This document shows positions 58,509 through 60,000 of a stretch of 60,000 bases of DNA, piece after piece. The position numbers and the translations under genes were made by a program. Under the pieces are notes generated by a model. The model saw only the letters and a list, made by a program, of their open reading frames with translations. It made no database searches and was not told the origin of the DNA. Positions within the stretch are counted from its first letter, which is position 1. Every line of letters starts with the position of its first letter. The stretch is from Membranipora membranacea (Eukaryota > Bryozoa > Gymnolaemata > Cheilostomatida > Membraniporidae): NCBI GenBank assembly GCA_914767715.1, contig OU612067.1, forward strand, positions 250,001-310,000. Reading direction: 5' to 3'.

Positions 58509-59241
58509 CAGCTGTCGGCAACCTGGTCTATTTTCCAGTGCGGCCTAATGAACAATATTTTGCGGGTTGATTGTGGCCTTATGCCTGAAAAGATATATAT
58601 TACACATTAATTTTGATTCCCATCTCGCATTTTGTAATCTTGATATTCAAGTATGTAGGCACAATATATTTCAAAATAGTGGCCATTCAGCATTAAGCAT
58701 GTAGCTTCCAAAGCCGTTTCTAGACATAATCATCTTAACTGTATTGGTGTTAACTCCTTTTTCAAGTGCTTCATTTTCAAAATAACCCAGAACGGTGACC
58801 TTTGGAAATTCGAATAAAAATTTTCGTTAATATCATAGTAATTAGTTTTTTTAGCAAATCTGTCACCTTGAACAAGAAATGCAGATGAGTATCAACAAGT
58901 TTTCATGTTACAAATGCTCCTGCTTTATCGCTGAAATGTTCCAGATTGCATCTAATTTTACAGGCATTCGCAAAAAACTTCCCCGTTGCGGAGGGGTGCC
59001 CTCCCACACCCACCCTGCCCTTTTCCATACACATGCAAAACTTCCAAGATTTTTCAAATTAGTATTTCTGTTGAGCTGAAGTTCCTTGCAACTTACCACA
59101 GCTTTTACAAATAAATCTGTTTTAGTTTGTACATAGTTGTTACTCCGGTTCCGATTTTTTACCTGAAAGATATGTTGCGCCTAACTGTGTTGAGCCTGTG
59201 TAAAATGTGGAATATTTTTAGAAAAAGGTTGCCCATCCATG
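58509..59241. mobile_element. Non-autonomous hAT element, 733 bp
   Basis: It has terminal inverted repeats CAGCTGTCGGCAACCT and AGGTTGCCCATCCATG and exact 8 bp duplications CTCTAGAT at 58501-58508 and 59242-59249. The GGCAACCT terminus is common among hAT elements. No intact transposase frame is present. Confidence 0.9.
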
Positions 59242-59249
59242 CTCTAGAT

Positions 59250-60000
59250 CAATATTGATCCATTTGCCTAAATTCGGAGTTGTTTTCCCTCCAATGGACA
59301 GGGGAGCAACTCCGAATACAGACAAATGAATCGTATATATGTTCACTCTGACCAGTGAACCATGAGTGAACTAAGCTATGATCTGTCCAACTGAGCCGAA
59401 TAGTTTTTTCGGTGGTCTCTGATCTTATCAGTTCTAGTAATGTTCTCCAGTCACAAACGATAATATAAATAGGCAACATTAAGGGGTGCACTGCATTGTG
59501 GGTTTTATTCATCCCCAGCAGTAAAGTACAATGCATTTGGTCTTACTTATACAAGTGGTATGCTCTGTATGATAGCAATTTAGCGTCTTGTGTAACTAGT
59601 TAGGTACACACTATTGATTTTGCAAAAGCAGAAGCTTATCTACCTGAAGTTGGATTATGACAAACCACAAATCACCATAACATGGGGAGGGCGTTGCTTA
59701 ATCATTACCACATCAGAGACTATTGTGCCATGTACAACCATCACAACGATAGACTAAAGCTTTTCAAAGATCTTAAAGCAAACACTGTGCTACGTATCAG
59801 AAAAAATACTTTATAGTCAGAATTAGAGCCTCACTTCGTAATGCTATCGGTTGTACTAACTCTGATAGCGACCGTCAGATGGGAATCAACGTCAAATTGG
59901 AAAAAGGCACTACATATACAAGCCCAAAATAGTGTAAAGGACAAAACAATAAAAAAGTGAAAGACACACAATTTATCCTGTCTGTGGATGGATATTTGCT
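59250..60000. other. Terminal stretch without recognised gene
   Basis: It probably lies within a long HAL intron. On the minus strand, GGCTCAGTTGGACAGA (about 59380-59400) resembles a pol III A box, but no B box of good quality follows. Nothing else is supported. Confidence 0.4.

Noticed and set aside
59249-59536. Upstream HAL exon on the minus strand
   Set aside because: The 95-codon frame has no similarity to the histidase N-terminal region.

Overview
The window is genomic DNA from an invertebrate animal. It holds spliced genes with GT..AG introns, a class IIa histone deacetylase and a histidine ammonia-lyase, animal-type transposons (Ty3/gypsy, CR1/L2-like, hAT, Harbinger, tRNA-derived SINEs, foldbacks) and many micro- and minisatellites. 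The species cannot be fixed from sequence alone. All gene models are hand-spliced from reading frame, splice sites and family motifs.

Layout. 1-4.6 kb is a decayed Ty3/gypsy element interrupted by a solo-LTR-like insertion. 6.3-8.2 kb holds a GT31 (beta-1,3-galactosyltransferase-like) gene lacking a visible first exon. 9.9-19.1 kb holds a second, complete GT31 paralogue (four exons, 326 codons). Its 7.2 kb first intron contains an intact-ORF non-LTR retrotransposon, a hAT MITE, a Harbinger-type MITE and two adjacent minisatellites. 19.1-23.1 kb has no recognisable gene. 23.1-49.1 kb is a 22-exon class IIa HDAC (HDAC4/5/7/9 type, about 1122 aa) with MEF2-binding segment, three 14-3-3 type sites and a deacetylase domain that has Tyr where vertebrate class IIa enzymes have His. 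50.7-57.0 kb on the minus strand holds the last 11 exons of histidine ammonia-lyase, convergent with the HDAC gene; its N-terminal exons lie beyond the window. 57-60 kb contains repeats, including a 733 bp hAT element with an exact 8 bp target-site duplication.

The most unusual signal is a family of about 32 bp, almost pure palindromes built from the half-site TCACAGAGTAAGGATA. Three copies (19593, 29948, 34241) are each flanked by a different exact 5 bp direct repeat (TAACT, CTATC, AGTCA), as expected of target-site duplications. Two more copies (13983, 56985) are degenerate. This looks like a minimal mobile element consisting only of two abutting inverted repeats. A second theme is large foldback elements shared between introns of the neighbouring HDAC and HAL genes.

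The four genes show no evident shared pathway: two Golgi-type glycosyltransferases from a local duplication, a signal-regulated transcriptional co-repressor and an amino-acid catabolic enzyme.
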